From assembly GCA_947593975.1 (NCBI GenBank), contig CANQDW010000007.1, positions 1 through 43,442 of the forward strand: DNA of 43,442 nucleotides, written 5' to 3'. Positions 15,626-26,573 of this stretch are shown in pieces (position 1 is the first letter of the stretch; each line of letters opens with the position of its first letter). The position numbers were made by a program, and so were the translations under genes. The notes under the pieces were generated by a model that was not told where the DNA came from, did not search any database, and worked only from the letters and a program-made list of their open reading frames with translations. The DNA is from an uncultured Lachnospiraceae bacterium. Its GTDB lineage: Bacteria > Bacillota > Clostridia > Lachnospirales > Lachnospiraceae.

Positions 15626-17884
15626 ATGAAAAACATTAAAAAAGGGTTATTGCATCTCGCAATAATATTAGCGGTAGTAGTGCTGTTTTCCGTAACTGTA
15701 TTTATCGGACTTGGCAGACAGCATAAGGGAAGTGCCAAAAATATACTTCTCGGACTTGACCTCGCGGGAGGAGTAAGCATTACTTATGAAACGGTCAGGG
15801 ACGACTGTACCGAAGAAGAAATAAGCGATACGGTGTACAAGCTCCAGAAGCGTGCCGAAAGCTACAATACCGAATCTCAGGTATACAAAGAGGGAGAGAA
15901 CAGGATCAATGTAGATATACCTAACGCTGAGAATCCGCGTGAAGCCCTTGAAAAGATGGGTACCGCAGGATCTTTATATTTTGTGTCAAACGACGTATAT
16001 AACGAAGCAATACAGAATTATAAGTACTCATACAACGATGACGGACAAGTAGTATTTGAAGACGGCGTACAGTTCAGCGAGATAATATGCGAAGGTTCCG
16101 ATGTCGATACGGCGAAAGCGGTAACACAGTCGAATCAGACTACCGGAGCTACAGAGAACGTTGTCAATGTTGAATTTACGGGTTCCGGAGCAAATAAATT
16201 TGCAGAGGCTTCAACATATGCATATAACCACAGCAAGGAACCTATTCATATAGTATATGACAATACGGTCATATCTTCACCTAACGTACAGTCTCCTATT
16301 ACCGAGGGACACTGCCAGATAAGCGGCGGATTTAAAGAATTTGAGGAAGCTGATTACCTTGCAACGACGATTCGTATCGGAGCGCTTCCTATCGAACTTA
16401 ATGTATTAAGATATAACGTTGTGGGAGCAAAACTCGGAGCAGAGGCGATCGATACGAGCCTTATTGCCGCATTGATAGGATTCATAATCCTTATAATATT
16501 CATGATAGCATATTACAGGATACCGGGTGTTGCGGCATCAATAGCGCTTATATTCTATGTGGGAGCGGTAATGCTCGCTATAAACGCTTTAAATGTAACG
16601 CTTACCCTTCCGGGTATAGCCGGCGTTATCCTGTCGGTAGGTATGGCGGTGGACGCCAACGTCATTATATTTACCCGTATCAAGGAAGAACTGGCGACCG
16701 GAAAGACTGTCCAATCGGCGATTAAGATAGGTTTTGAAAAGGCTACGTCGGCAATTGTGGACGGAAATGTTACGACGCTTATTGCGGCAGCGGTATTGTG
16801 GTTCCTTGGTTCAGGTACAGTAAAAGGTTTTGCGCAGACTCTTGCAATAGGTATCATATTATCTATGTTTACTGCGCTTGTTATATCAAAACTTGTGCTT
16901 AAGGCATTTTATAACCTCGGGCTTAATGATGTTAAGTTCTACGGGGTACAGAAAGAAGCGTCAAAGATACATTTTGTAAAGAACACTTACAAATATTTTG
17001 CTTTTTCGGGAATACTGTTTGCGATATGTATAGTTGCGCTTATCGTTAATAAAGCGACTACGGGACAGATCCTTAATTACGGACTTGATTTTGTCGGCGG
17101 AACATCGACGCAGATAACATTTGATGAAGGCACGGCGATAAACCAGGATGTTAAGGATGATATCGGTGATATATTCAAATCAAGCACAGCTACGAATGAG
17201 ATAGAGATCTCCGACGTAGAGGGCGAGAATGCGATACTTGTTAAGACAAAGGAACTTTCGCTGGAAGAAAATGACGCCGTTACGGACGCCCTTATCAATT
17301 CTGATTATAAAATACAGGAGGGCAATATACAGACGCAGACCATAAGCGCTACGGTCAGCGACGAGATGAGAAAAGATGCGATCATTGCCGTTATCATCGC
17401 TTCAATATGTATGCTCATCTATATATGGATACGTTTCAAGGATATCGGATTTGGAGCAAGTTCGGTTCTTGCGCTTATACACGACGTAATAGTTGTCCTT
17501 ATGGTATATGCGGTATTTAAGAACTGGATATCTGTCGGCAATACGTTTATCGCATGTATGCTTACGATAGTAGGTTATTCGATCAACAATACTATCGTTG
17601 TATTTGACCGTGTAAGGGAAAATGCGCGTATGAAGCCGGGAAAAGCGCAGCTTGCGGAAGTTATTGACCTTAGTGTCAACCAGACGATCAGCCGAAGCGT
17701 AAATACTTCGCTTACTACGTTCTTTATGGTATTCATGCTTGTGATACTTGGCGTTGATTCGGTAAGGCAGTTCGCGATACCGCTTCTTGCTGGTATAATA
17801 TTTGGATGTTATTCTTCAATATGTATTGCGGGAACGCTGTACTATAAGCTTAAAACGCGTTTTAAGAAAATAGAAGCAAACTAA
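15626..17884 (+). CDS. secDF: Fused protein translocase subunit SecDF
   Basis: A 752-residue single-chain fusion of SecD and SecF, the RND-type membrane proteins that use proton motive force to help pull secreted proteins off SecYEG. The SecD half has LGLDLAGGVSITYE after the first membrane helix, a reduced periplasmic domain and five clustered helices including GMAVDANVIIFTRIKEEL. The SecF half restarts with GLDFVGGTSTQITFD and has TIVGYSINNTIVVFDRVRE. Fused SecDF is common in Firmicutes. AAAGGAG precedes ATG 15626. It is monocistronic with its own terminator. Confidence 0.96.
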   Translation: MKNIKKGLLHLAIILAVVVLFSVTVFIGLGRQHKGSAKNILLGLDLAGGVSITYETVRDDCTEEEISDTVYKLQKRAESYNTESQVYKEGENRINVDIPNAENPREALEKMGTAGSLYFVSNDVYNEAIQNYKYSYNDDGQVVFEDGVQFSEIICEGSDVDTAKAVTQSNQTTGATENVVNVEFTGSGANKFAEASTYAYNHSKEPIHIVYDNTVISSPNVQSPITEGHCQISGGFKEFEEADYLATTIRIGALPIELNVLRYNVVGAKLGAEAIDTSLIAALIGFIILIIFMIAYYRIPGVAASIALIFYVGAVMLAINALNVTLTLPGIAGVILSVGMAVDANVIIFTRIKEELATGKTVQSAIKIGFEKATSAIVDGNVTTLIAAAVLWFLGSGTVKGFAQTLAIGIILSMFTALVISKLVLKAFYNLGLNDVKFYGVQKEASKIHFVKNTYKYFAFSGILFAICIVALIVNKATTGQILNYGLDFVGGTSTQITFDEGTAINQDVKDDIGDIFKSSTATNEIEISDVEGENAILVKTKELSLEENDAVTDALINSDYKIQEGNIQTQTISATVSDEMRKDAIIAVIIASICMLIYIWIRFKDIGFGASSVLALIHDVIVVLMVYAVFKNWISVGNTFIACMLTIVGYSINNTIVVFDRVRENARMKPGKAQLAEVIDLSVNQTISRSVNTSLTTFFMVFMLVILGVDSVRQFAIPLLAGIIFGCYSSICIAGTLYYKLKTRFKKIEAN

Positions 17885-17903
17885 ATGATCATAAAAGCAA
17901 AAA

Positions 17904-17936
17904 GCTGCCGGACGTAATAGACCGGCAGTTTTTTTG
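17904..17936 (+). terminator. Terminator after secDF
   Basis: CTGCCGG (17905-17911) pairs with CCGGCAG (17922-17928) and is followed by eight T residues. Confidence 0.92.
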
Positions 17937-17961
17937 CTTCAAAAATATGTAAAATAACCTC

Positions 17962-17990
17962 TTGACAAATAATATAGATAGTGCTATCTT
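17962..17990 (+). promoter_or_regulatory. Heat-shock operon promoter
   Basis: TTGACA (17962-17967), a 17-base spacer and TATCTT (17985-17990), directly upstream of the CIRCE operator. A 6-2-6 dyad AGATAG-TG-CTATCT (17976-17989) overlaps the spacer and -10; its meaning is unknown. Confidence 0.7.
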
Positions 17991-18002
17991 ATCTATAAAC
18001 AA

Positions 18003-18029
18003 TTAGCACTCTATCCTAGCGAGTGCTAA
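18003..18029 (+). promoter_or_regulatory. CIRCE operator (HrcA binding site)
   Basis: A perfect TTAGCACTC (18003-18011), nine-base spacer and GAGTGCTAA (18021-18029). HrcA binds this inverted repeat and represses its own operon until heat or misfolded protein draws GroEL away. It sits between promoter and hrcA, as expected. Confidence 0.98.
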
Positions 18030-18047
18030 CAAAAAGGTGTGATGATA

Positions 18048-19073
18048 GTGGAAATGGATGAGAGGAAGTTAAAGATTCTTCAGGCTATTATCAGCAATTA
18101 CATGGCAACCGGGGAGCCGGTAGGCTCAAGGACCATTTCAAAGTACACTGACCTTAATCTGAGTTCAGCTACGATACGTAACGAGATGTCGGATCTGGAA
18201 GATATGGGATATATTATCCAGCCCCATACTTCGGCAGGGCGTATACCGTCTGATAAAGGATACAGGCTGTATGTGGATACAATGCTCCAGAAAAAAGACA
18301 GGGAAGTAGACGAGATGAAGGAACTCCTTGTCGATAAGGCAGACAGGCTTGAGAATGTGCTGAAGCAGGTTGCAAAGCTGCTTGCGGAGAATACCAATTA
18401 TACGACCATGGTATCGAAACCGCGTTACGTCCATAAGAAAGTCAAATTCATACAGCTTACTTTGGTGTCTGATACGCAGATGCTTTTAGTAGTTGTTATT
18501 GACGGGAATATAGTGAAGAACAGGTTTATAAACCTTTCGGAGCCGCTTGAGCACGATGAGCTTCCTCAGATGAATTTCCTTCTGAACACGGCGCTGAACG
18601 GACTCGACCTTACAGAGATCAATATGGCGCTGATCCATAAGATGAAAGAGCAGGCGGGACAGTATTCGGAGCTTGTGGGTATGATACTTGACGAGATAGC
18701 GGCTGCGGTCAGTGAAGAAGATGATTATCTGTATACTTCGGGAGCGACCAACATACTCAAATATCCCGAGTTAAGCGATAAGGAGATGGCAACCAAGCTT
18801 CTTACAACATTTGAAGAAAAAGCCGGCATAGGGAATCTGATGAATCTGGGAAGCAATGAGGAACATGGTATCCAGGTATATATAGGAGAGGAATCCAATG
18901 TCGAAGCGATGAAAGACTGTTCGGTAGTGACGGCAACTTATCAGATAGAAGAAGGAGTATACGGAAAGATAGGTATAGTCGGACCGAAGCGTATGGATTA
19001 CCGGAAAGTAGTTAATACGCTTGAGAACACTATGAAACAGCTTGACGATATATTTAAAAATAAGAATACTTAA
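18048..19073 (+). CDS. hrcA: Heat-inducible transcription repressor HrcA
   Basis: About 341 residues. The winged-helix N-terminus (DERKLKILQAII, then GEPVGSRTISK, LSSATIRNEMSDLE, HTSAGRIPSDKGYRLYV) and the C-terminal regulatory part are complete. The start is ambiguous: GTG 18048 gives VEMDERK with AAGGTG eight bases upstream, ATG 18042 is too close to that site, and ATG 18054 is possible. HrcA represses the CIRCE-controlled dnaK operon and usually groESL. Twenty bases separate it from grpE. Confidence 0.96.
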   Translation: MEMDERKLKILQAIISNYMATGEPVGSRTISKYTDLNLSSATIRNEMSDLEDMGYIIQPHTSAGRIPSDKGYRLYVDTMLQKKDREVDEMKELLVDKADRLENVLKQVAKLLAENTNYTTMVSKPRYVHKKVKFIQLTLVSDTQMLLVVVIDGNIVKNRFINLSEPLEHDELPQMNFLLNTALNGLDLTEINMALIHKMKEQAGQYSELVGMILDEIAAAVSEEDDYLYTSGATNILKYPELSDKEMATKLLTTFEEKAGIGNLMNLGSNEEHGIQVYIGEESNVEAMKDCSVVTATYQIEEGVYGKIGIVGPKRMDYRKVVNTLENTMKQLDDIFKNKNT

Positions 19074-19092
19074 TGAATAGGAGGTTGACAAA

Positions 19093-19719
19093 TTGGCTGA
19101 TAATAAAGAAAAAAGCGCTGATGCAAAAAAAGATCCCGAAGAAGTAAAAGCAAACGAAACGATCCCTGAAGAAAAAGAAACCGAAGAAGTTAGGGAAGAT
19201 AACGAAGCTTCGGAGGAGACTCCGGAGGAAACAAAACAGAATAATAAGAAGGTTTCCAAAAAAGAAAAGAAAGAAAAAAAGGATAAGAAAGACATCAAAA
19301 TAGAAGAACTTAACGACAGGCTGATGAGGCTTATGGCTGAATATGACAATTACCGCAAGAGGACCGACAGGGAAAAATCGGCTATGTATGAAATGGGAGT
19401 AAGTTCAATAGTTGAAAAGATAATACCTGTTATAGACAATTTTGAAAGAGGATTTGACAGTATAAGCGAGCAGGATAAAGATAATCCTTTTGTTCAGGGA
19501 ATGGATAAGATATACAGCCAGTTTGTTGCAACCCTGGAAGAGATAGGGGTTAAGGCCATTGAAGCTGTAGGAAAAGAGTTTGACCCCAATATACACAATG
19601 CGGTAATGCATGTGGAGGATGAATCGCTTGGCGAGAATATAGTTGCCGAGGAGTTCCAGAAGGGGTACATGTATAAAGATACTGTAGTGAGATGCAGTAT
19701 GGTTAAAGTAGCTAATTAA
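19093..19719 (+). CDS. grpE: Nucleotide exchange factor GrpE
   Basis: A 208-residue protein starting at TTG 19093, with AGGAGG eight bases upstream. Residues 1-70 are a highly charged Lys/Glu tail with low complexity (KKEKKEKKDKKDIK). The long coiled coil begins RLMRLMAEYDNYRKRTDRE, then comes the four-helix/beta-wing domain ending NIVAEEFQKGYMYKDTVVR and VKVAN. It releases ADP from DnaK. The unstructured acidic/basic head is long but usual in this lineage. Confidence 0.96.
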   Translation: MADNKEKSADAKKDPEEVKANETIPEEKETEEVREDNEASEETPEETKQNNKKVSKKEKKEKKDKKDIKIEELNDRLMRLMAEYDNYRKRTDREKSAMYEMGVSSIVEKIIPVIDNFERGFDSISEQDKDNPFVQGMDKIYSQFVATLEEIGVKAIEAVGKEFDPNIHNAVMHVEDESLGENIVAEEFQKGYMYKDTVVRCSMVKVAN

Positions 19720-19733
19720 TTATATTGATATAA

Positions 19734-21614
<1,881 letters not shown>

Positions 21615-21641
21615 TATTTAGATTTATGATATAATTATTTG

Positions 21642-21694
21642 GGGATATAACATACCGGGTCATTTATATGGCTTGGTATGCGTGTATCCCTTTT
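21642..21694 (+). promoter_or_regulatory. Hairpin between dnaK and dnaJ
   Basis: Two nested stems: GGGATA (21642-21647) with TATCCC (21685-21690), and CATACC (21651-21656) with GGTATG (21675-21680), followed by TTTT and then the dnaJ ribosome-binding site. It could be a partial terminator, or a processing/stability element that makes dnaJ less abundant than dnaK. Confidence 0.5.
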
Positions 21695-21704
21695 GGAGGT
21701 AAAT

Positions 21705-22853
21705 ATGGCAGAAAAGAGAGATTATTACGAGGTTCTTGGCGTATCAAAGACCGCCACGGACGCAGAGATCAAAAAGGCATACAGGGCTGTTGCAAAGAAG
21801 AACCATCCTGATATGAATCCGGGCGATAAGGCAGCGGAAGCCAGGTTTAAAGAAGCTTCCGAGGCGTATGCCGTGCTCAGCGACCCTGAGAAGCGCCGCC
21901 AGTATGACCAGTTTGGACATGCGGCATTTGAAAATGGGGGCGCGGGAGGATTTTCAGGCGGTTTTGATTTTGGCGACATGGGCGATATATTTGGCGATAT
22001 ATTCGGGGATCTGTTCGGCGGAGGAAGGAGCCGCCAGAGATCGGCAAATGAACCAAGGCGCGGCCAGAATCTGCATACCTCCATAAATATAAAGTTTGAG
22101 GAGGCATGTTTCGGGTGTGAGAAAGAGATTGAGCTGACCTTGAAAGATGAATGCGGCACCTGTCACGGAACAGGCGCAAAACCGGGTTCATCTCCTGTAA
22201 CATGCGGCAAGTGCGGAGGAAAAGGACAGATTGTATACACGCAAAATTCCATGTTCGGAATGGTGCGCAACGTACAGACGTGTCCCGAATGTCACGGGAC
22301 AGGAAAGATAATTGCGGATAAATGTCCTGACTGCCGCGGAACGGGATATAAATCAAGCAGAAAGAAAATACAGGTAAGCGTTCCGGCAGGTATCGATAAC
22401 GGTCAGAGCATAAGGATACGTGATAAAGGCGAGCCGGGAACAAACGGCGGAGGAAGAGGAGACCTTCTTGTAGAAGTTCTTGTAGACAGGCATCCGATCT
22501 TTATGCGTCAGGATTATGATATATATTCGACCGTGCCGATATCTTATGCAAAGGCGGCGCTTGGCGGCGATATGAGGATATCGACTATCGACGGCGACGT
22601 AATATATACGGTCAAGCCGGGAACACAGACTGATACGCGCGTAAGGCTGCGTGAGAAAGGCGTTCCTTCACTGAGGAATAAAAGGATGAGGGGCGATCAT
22701 TATGTGACGCTTGTAGTGGAAGTCCCGACAAGGCTTACCAATGAGCAGAAGGAACTTCTTAAACAGTTTGACGCCTCGCTTAACGGACATGACCATGACG
22801 ATGCGGAGGACGATAAGACGGAGAAAAGAAAAAAGAAATTTAAGAAGCTTTAA
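21705..22853 (+). CDS. dnaJ: Co-chaperone DnaJ (Hsp40)
   Basis: A 382-residue type I Hsp40: J domain with HPD in [11 protein letters not shown], a Gly/Phe-rich region ([14 protein letters not shown]), four zinc-binding CxxCxGxG repeats ([32 protein letters not shown]) and the client-binding C-terminus. It delivers substrates to DnaK and stimulates its ATPase. The usual tail is replaced by a lysine/aspartate-rich end. ATG 21705 follows GGAGG; the earlier ATG 21678 has no site and lies inside the hairpin. Confidence 0.98.
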   Translation: MAEKRDYYEVLGVSKTATDAEIKKAYRAVAKKNHPDMNPGDKAAEARFKEASEAYAVLSDPEKRRQYDQFGHAAFENGGAGGFSGGFDFGDMGDIFGDIFGDLFGGGRSRQRSANEPRRGQNLHTSINIKFEEACFGCEKEIELTLKDECGTCHGTGAKPGSSPVTCGKCGGKGQIVYTQNSMFGMVRNVQTCPECHGTGKIIADKCPDCRGTGYKSSRKKIQVSVPAGIDNGQSIRIRDKGEPGTNGGGRGDLLVEVLVDRHPIFMRQDYDIYSTVPISYAKAALGGDMRISTIDGDVIYTVKPGTQTDTRVRLREKGVPSLRNKRMRGDHYVTLVVEVPTRLTNEQKELLKQFDASLNGHDHDDAEDDKTEKRKKKFKKL

Positions 22854-22880
22854 GAAAATATATCAGAACGGAGAATGATT

Positions 22881-24035
22881 ATGGAAGTATCAAAGGATAT
22901 TAAATATATAGGTGTAGAGGATAAGGATATCGGACTGTTTGAAGGACAGTACCCGGTACCTGACGGAGTTACGTATAATTCATACGTTATCATGGATGAA
23001 AAGATTGCGGTAATGGATACTGCAGATGCAAGAAAGACAGACGAGTGGCTTAGTAATCTTTCGGACGCGCTTGGCGGACGGACGCCTGATTATCTGGTGG
23101 TGTCACATCTGGAGCCTGACCATGCGGGAAGCATAGGCGCGCTTGTAAGCAGGTATCCGGATATTATCCTTGTATCAAATGCAAAAGTATTTAACATGAT
23201 CGGTCAGTTCTTTGACATAGAGCTTAATGACTCTAATAAGATCGTAGTAGCCGAGGGCGATACGCTGTCGCTTGGCGAGCATACGCTGAGTTTTGTAATG
23301 GCGCCTATGGTACACTGGCCTGAAGTAATGGTTGAATATGAACAGAAAGAAAAGATACTGTTTTCGGCAGACGGATTTGGAACCTTTGGTACAACACCTC
23401 TTTATGAAGATGAATGGACGCCCGAAGCTGCAAGGTATTATCTTAATATATGCGGTAAATACGGCGTTCAGGTGCAGAATCTGCTTAAAAAAGCAGCAAA
23501 TCTGGATATTTCCATGATATGTCCGTTACACGGTCCGGTGCTTAAGGATAACCTTGGATATTATATTGATAAATATGATGTATGGAGCAGGTATGAACCT
23601 GAAGTGGAAGGTACGCTTGTCGTATACGGCACGCTTCACGGCAATACAAAAGAAGCAGCTCTTTTAATGGCAGACGAATTGAGGAATAATAATGTAAATG
23701 TAAGCGTGCGCGACCTTGCGGCAGACGATATGTCATATATCATATCGGATGCATTCAGATATAAGAACATGGTGCTTGCAGCTCCTACGTATGACGCGGG
23801 ACTGTTCCCTAAGATGGAAGATTTCCTTAACCATTTAAAGGCAAAGAATTATACAAAGCGAACGGTAGGCCTTATAGAAAACGGAACTTGGGCGCCTATG
23901 GCGGCAAAGAAGATGAGGGATTCTTTGGAACAGTTTAAAGAGATAAATATATGCGATAAAACCGTTACTGTAAAATCCACCCTTACAGAACAGAATAAAG
24001 CTGACATTAAAGAGCTTGCAGGATACCTTGCTTAA
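22881..24035 (+). CDS. Flavodiiron protein (FprA-type A flavoprotein)
   Basis: A 384-residue soluble enzyme that reduces O2 to water and/or NO to N2O in anaerobes. The metallo-beta-lactamase-like N-terminal domain keeps all di-iron ligands: HLEPDH, the His in APMVHWPE, the Asp in SADGFGTFG and the His in CPLHGPV. The C-terminal flavodoxin domain binds FMN (YGTLHGNTKEAA, APTYDAGLFPKM, ENGTWAP). ATG 22881 has CGGAG seven bases upstream. It lies 27 bases after dnaJ, possibly read through from the heat-shock operon. Confidence 0.94.
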   Translation: MEVSKDIKYIGVEDKDIGLFEGQYPVPDGVTYNSYVIMDEKIAVMDTADARKTDEWLSNLSDALGGRTPDYLVVSHLEPDHAGSIGALVSRYPDIILVSNAKVFNMIGQFFDIELNDSNKIVVAEGDTLSLGEHTLSFVMAPMVHWPEVMVEYEQKEKILFSADGFGTFGTTPLYEDEWTPEAARYYLNICGKYGVQVQNLLKKAANLDISMICPLHGPVLKDNLGYYIDKYDVWSRYEPEVEGTLVVYGTLHGNTKEAALLMADELRNNNVNVSVRDLAADDMSYIISDAFRYKNMVLAAPTYDAGLFPKMEDFLNHLKAKNYTKRTVGLIENGTWAPMAAKKMRDSLEQFKEINICDKTVTVKSTLTEQNKADIKELAGYLA

Positions 24036-24052
24036 GTTTTAGGAGATATGCG

Positions 24053-24553
24053 ATGGAATTATGGGATATATATGATGCGGATAAGAAACCTACGGGCCGT
24101 ACGATGAAAAGAAATGACTGGCGCCTTAAAGACGGGGAATATCATCTTACGGTGCTGGGAGTTGTAAAAAAGCCTGACGGGAGATTCCTTATTACGCAGC
24201 GTGTAATGACAAAGGCATGGGCTCCCGGCTGGTGGGAAGTGTCGGGCGGCGCCGTGAAGGCGGGAGAATCATCAGAAGAAGCCGTTATAAGGGAAGTATC
24301 GGAAGAAACGGGACTTGATCTGTCAGGCTGCGCCCCTGAATATCTTTTTACATATAAAAGGGATAATCCGGGGACGGGTGATAATTATTTTGTGGACGTA
24401 TACAGGTTTTTGATCGATTATGACGAATCTGACATACATCTGCAGGAAGAAGAGACGCTTGCTTATAAGACGGTAAGCCGCGGCGAGATAGAAGAGATCG
24501 CAAAGCAGGGAATATTTTTGCATTACGACAGTATAAAGAAAGCATTTGAATGA
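24053..24553 (+). CDS. NUDIX hydrolase
   Basis: A 166-residue NUDIX protein. The start MELWDIYDADKKPTGRTMKR resembles the IDI/YfcD-like subgroup. The NUDIX box is intact (GGAVKAGESSEE then REVSEETGL), giving the metal-binding glutamates for cleaving a nucleoside-diphosphate-linked substrate. The ribosome-binding site TTAGGAG sits 18 bases after fprA, so it is the last gene of that unit. The substrate cannot be read from the sequence. Confidence 0.92.
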   Translation: MELWDIYDADKKPTGRTMKRNDWRLKDGEYHLTVLGVVKKPDGRFLITQRVMTKAWAPGWWEVSGGAVKAGESSEEAVIREVSEETGLDLSGCAPEYLFTYKRDNPGTGDNYFVDVYRFLIDYDESDIHLQEEETLAYKTVSRGEIEEIAKQGIFLHYDSIKKAFE

Positions 24554-24560
24554 TAAAAAT

Positions 24561-24610
24561 AAAGAGGGCGCAAAAAGTCATTTGAAATGACCGGATGGGC
24601 GCCCTCTTTT
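24561..24610. terminator. Bidirectional terminator between NUDIX gene and ferritin
   Basis: An outer 11-bp stem, AAAGAGGGCGC (24561-24571) with GCGCCCTCTTT (24599-24609), encloses an inner GTCATTT/AAATGAC stem. T tracts lie on both strands, so it can serve both convergent genes. Confidence 0.93.
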
Positions 24611-24625
24611 AGTTATTAACTGATA

Positions 24626-25138
24626 TTACAGTTTAAGAGACGGAGCTGAATATACTCTTTCTCCAAGTTCCTTATCAAGCATATAGAGTGATTTCGGGTC
24701 GTCTCCGAAAAGCTCAAATTTCTTTATGAGGCCTTCGGCATTAGTTTCCTCTTCGCCCTGTTCCTTAACGAACCAGTCCAGAAACTGCATTGTCCTGAAA
24801 TCTTTTACGTCATTTGCAGCGTCGTATATCGCATGGATAAGGTCGGTAACGTATCTCTCATGGGTAAGGCCCTCTTTTAACGGATCGTCAATAGCGGATA
24901 ATGTCTTGTCCGGCTTGTCAATAACCTCAAGGTTTACAGAGCAGCCGTTGTTCTGCATATACTGTAAAAACAGCATAGCGTGGTCGCGCTCTTCCTGCGC
25001 CTGGATCATATACCAGTTTGCAAATCCGTCGAGACCGTTGTCGGCATAAAAAATTGAAAAATCAAGGTAAAGATAAGCCGAATAAAGCTCCTTGTTTACC
25101 TGATTGTTTAATAAATCGCATACTCTTGCGTCTAACAT
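24626..25138 (-). CDS. ftnA: Ferritin (iron storage)
   Basis: A 170-residue bacterial non-haem ferritin. Ferroxidase ligands appear in NKELYSAYLYLDF (first Glu), AQEERDHAML (Glu and His), and later EEETNAEGL. It oxidises Fe(II) and stores it in a 24-mer shell. ATG 25138 has AGGAGG nine bases upstream; the frame's earlier ATG 25180 is not used. TTGACA on the minus strand (25199-25194) is a candidate -35 with a poor -10. It forms part of the iron/oxygen protection set with rubrerythrin and FprA. Confidence 0.95.
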   Translation of the reverse strand: MLDARVCDLLNNQVNKELYSAYLYLDFSIFYADNGLDGFANWYMIQAQEERDHAMLFLQYMQNNGCSVNLEVIDKPDKTLSAIDDPLKEGLTHERYVTDLIHAIYDAANDVKDFRTMQFLDWFVKEQGEEETNAEGLIKKFELFGDDPKSLYMLDKELGERVYSAPSLKL

Positions 25139-25302
25139 AAATATGTACCTCCTAATATTAATATATAAATGTAGTAACATTTTTCGGTAAATATGTCAAT
25201 ATTTTAATGGAAAATATATTGCCACAAATTGAGATGTAAGTTATATTATTAGATAGTTGTAATAACTGTATAATAAAATATGATACGAGGGGAATGGTAA
25301 AT

Positions 25303-26547
25303 ATGAATTTAAGAATGAAAAAAGCATGGACACTTGGTATTGCCGTAGTGCTTATGACGTCCTTTGTTTTTACGGGATGCAAAAAGAAGCCGGGGGATAG
25401 TGCGGTCGAAACGGCAGCGCCGGAAGCAACCGAAGCTGCCGATGCGGGAGAACAGACACAGACGGACGCGCCGGAAAGTACGCCGGCGGCTGATAATGAA
25501 GATAGGGACGCTGCCAATCTCAGCATAAAAGATGCATATGCGGACAGATTCCTTATAGGCGCCGCGGTAAACAGCTGGCAGCTTGAAGATAAAGAGACGC
25601 TTGATATTATTACGAAAGATTTTTCAAGCATTACATGTGAGAATGAGATGAAACCTGATTATATACTCGATTATGATGCAACTTTGAAAGCAGAAGACGG
25701 GATGCCGCAGATCAATGTGGATAATCTGGAGCATATTATGACTATGGCGGAAGACGCGGGCCTTAAGATGAGAGGACATACGCTTATATGGCACAGCCAG
25801 ACTCCCGAGTGGCTTTTCTATGAGGATTACGATACGAGCAAAGAATATGTAAATAAAAAGACGATGCTTAAGAGAATGAAATCATATATCGGAAAAGTCA
25901 TGACGTACTGTCAGGAAAGCCATCCGGGACTTATATACGCGTGGGACGTTGTAAACGAGGCTTTCAGCGACGATCCGGAAGGAGGTTACAGGACGGACAG
26001 TCCATGGTATGAGATCATAGGCGAAGAATACATTGAAAAAGCGTTTAAGTATGCAAAAGAGTATGCCGAAGACGGTGTTAAGCTTTTTTTGAATGATTAT
26101 AATACGACGTCTGAAAGCAAGCGCGCAAGTATGTACGCAGCCGCTTATCCTCTTGCGGAAGAAGGAATCCTAGACGGGATCGGAATGCAGTCGCACCACG
26201 ATATGAAATATGTATCGGTTGACAGCATTAAGGGCACGATATTTAAGTTTGCGCAGATACCGGGCATAGAAATACAGCTTACGGAACTTGACCTGCATAA
26301 CCCGGACAATTCAGAGGAAGGACTTGCCGCGCAGGCTGAAGTATACGGAGATATGTTTAAGATGCTTGCAGACATGAAAGATTCGGGCAATGCCAATATA
26401 ACAAGCGTTACATTCTGGGGATTAAGCGATGCGACCACATGGCTTACCGCCAATAAGAATGAAACAAGCTATCCGCTGTTATATGATGAAAATATGAAAG
26501 CTAAGCCAAGTTATTTCGCAGTTTATGACGCGGCAGCAAAAGAATGA
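25303..26547 (+). CDS. GH10 endo-1,4-beta-xylanase lipoprotein
   Basis: A 414-residue lipoprotein. The signal peptide ends in the lipobox VFTGC, followed by an acidic Ala/Glu/Thr-rich linker (~25-70). The remainder is a single GH10 TIM barrel: [14 protein letters not shown], acid/base Glu in WDVVNEAF (~218), [15 protein letters not shown], and the nucleophile Glu in QLTELDLH (~327). It cuts the xylan backbone at the cell surface. ATG 25303 is ten bases after GAGGGG. A weak promoter (TTATTA, 17 bases, TATAAT at 25269-25274) lies upstream. It is 26 bases before gltX. Confidence 0.95.
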   Translation: MNLRMKKAWTLGIAVVLMTSFVFTGCKKKPGDSAVETAAPEATEAADAGEQTQTDAPESTPAADNEDRDAANLSIKDAYADRFLIGAAVNSWQLEDKETLDIITKDFSSITCENEMKPDYILDYDATLKAEDGMPQINVDNLEHIMTMAEDAGLKMRGHTLIWHSQTPEWLFYEDYDTSKEYVNKKTMLKRMKSYIGKVMTYCQESHPGLIYAWDVVNEAFSDDPEGGYRTDSPWYEIIGEEYIEKAFKYAKEYAEDGVKLFLNDYNTTSESKRASMYAAAYPLAEEGILDGIGMQSHHDMKYVSVDSIKGTIFKFAQIPGIEIQLTELDLHNPDNSEEGLAAQAEVYGDMFKMLADMKDSGNANITSVTFWGLSDATTWLTANKNETSYPLLYDENMKAKPSYFAVYDAAAKE

Positions 26548-26573
26548 CCGTTTTGATGAAAGGAAGATATTTT

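Noticed and set aside
18003-18029. CIRCE element as a novel repeat
   Set aside because: It is the standard HrcA operator in its usual place.
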